The notes under the pieces are model-generated. The model was not told the DNA's origin, did no database searches, and was given only the letters and a program-made list of their open reading frames with translations. The position numbers and the translations under genes are program-made. Shown piece by piece: positions 63,592 through 64,000 of a DNA stretch of 64,000 nt. The stretch covers positions 806,001 to 870,000 of the forward strand of contig NZ_CP119559.1 of assembly GCF_029278565.1 (NCBI RefSeq), written 5' to 3'. The first letter of the stretch is position 1, and every line of letters starts with the position of its first letter. This stretch comes from Haloarcula halophila. Its GTDB lineage: Archaea; Halobacteriota; Halobacteria; Halobacteriales; Haloarculaceae.

Positions 63592-64000
63592 GGCTGGTTC
63601 GTCCACTGTTCGCCCTCGCGGACCTCGATGTCCTCGTAGATGGGCATGTCGACGACCTTCTCGCCGTTCTGGTCCCAGCCCTTCACTTTGTTCTCCTTGA
63701 CGGTGTAGGTCTCGATGAGCCGGGTCGTCGCGCCGAACAACTGGAGGATGCCCAGGACGTGGTGGCTCGGGTCTCTGGCCCGTTCCTGGACGATCCGGAT
63801 CGACTCCTCGTAGGTCGATCCCGGCCAGTCGTTGCGCTTCTGTTCGGTGTTGGGGGTGAACATCTGGGTCAGGAACTCCGGCGGGACGTGATACGGCGGC
63901 ATGTAGAACACCTGGGGCTGGGTCCCGAACTGCGGGTACAGCGGCAGCGCCACCTTCTCGTCGGAGTGGACCAGGTAGTTGATCGGCGAACGACCGTCGG
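63588..64000 (-). CDS. Fe-S beta subunit of a type II DMSO-reductase-family enzyme (C-terminal part)
   Basis: The open frame runs off the right edge; 136 codons are visible. The start of the visible part reads DGRSPINYLVHSDEKVALPL, then YPQFGTQPQVFYMPPYHVPPEFLTQMF, corresponding to the C-terminal region of NarH, DdhB, SerB and ClrB (compare HPEFRTQPNVYYIPP in narH here). The cysteine-rich part lies outside. The tail carries a beta-type segment (NKVKGWDQNGEKVVDMPIYEDIEVREGEQWTNQP). Substrate of the enzyme (DMSO, TMAO, chlorate, selenate or a second nitrate reductase) cannot be decided without the alpha subunit. Confidence 0.85.
   Translation of the reverse strand, partial: DGRSPINYLVHSDEKVALPLYPQFGTQPQVFYMPPYHVPPEFLTQMFTPNTEQKRNDWPGSTYEESIRIVQERARDPSHHVLGILQLFGATTRLIETYTVKENKVKGWDQNGEKVVDMPIYEDIEVREGEQWTNQP

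Overview
The window is a high-GC chromosomal segment of a haloarchaeon (class Halobacteria). The predicted proteins are strongly acidic. The gene content includes archaeal core genes (archaeal RNase J, isopentenyl phosphate kinase, proteasome alpha, RNase P proteins Pop5/Rpp30, SBDS, aIF2-beta, TFB, RPA). Many genes have a TATA-like element 25-32 bases before the start codon, as expected for leaderless mRNAs. Haloarculaceae is plausible, but I cannot fix the genus from the sequence alone.

Layout. (1) 1-11961, mostly plus strand: enolase (3' end), uS2, two small membrane proteins, a cytochrome P450, then an isoprenoid block (mevalonate kinase, isopentenyl phosphate kinase, RNase J, polyprenyl diphosphate synthase), a Get3/ArsA-type ATPase and glutamyl-tRNA synthetase. 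(2) 11963-23698, minus strand: one tightly overlapping twelve-gene respiratory nitrate reductase operon running from narA, Rieske narB, cytochrome b narC, a 59-residue membrane protein, narG and narH to a heme-binding subunit, a NarJ-type chaperone, a membrane protein, a HEAT-repeat protein, an Mrp-DUF2249 ATPase and MobA. (3) 23699-26530: a divergent promoter with a 12-base palindrome, a NarO-like regulator, then molybdenum cofactor genes moaB, moaC and a mobB-moaE fusion. (4) 26531-32973: thiC with a direct-repeat operator candidate, a 23-codon leaderless microprotein, a TIM-barrel-like protein, a Nudix hydrolase and the exosome/RNase P/proteasome neighbourhood.

(5) 33033-36954: zinc-ribbon proteins, an actin-family ATPase next to a four-helix membrane protein, and two uncharacterised genes. 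(6) 37040-48401: housekeeping genes (SBDS, FUN14, HflX, NAD(P)HX repair, acylphosphatase, OGG1-type glycosylase, UPF0212, UPF0058, aIF2-beta, a 59-residue zinc protein, TFB, DUF357, thioredoxin reductase, a riboflavin-pathway reductase). (7) 48637-59976: the RPA operon (RPA, RPA-associated protein, phosphoesterase), a creatininase-family enzyme, an Lhr-type helicase and an HhH-MutS ATPase. (8) 60358-64000, minus strand: the downstream half of a second type II DMSO-reductase-family operon (beta subunit, TorD/NarJ-like chaperone, heme-binding subunit, HEAT-repeat protein, an unknown gene). It is paralogous to part of the first.

How it works together. The nar operon encodes a TAT-exported, outward-facing molybdoenzyme fed by a Rieske/cytochrome b pair instead of a NarI-type subunit. 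Its last gene (mobA) and the moa/mob genes beside narO supply the Mo-bis-MGD cofactor. The second molybdoenzyme module at the right edge draws on the same cofactor supply. No rRNA or tRNA gene, CRISPR array, transposase or clear insertion element was seen.
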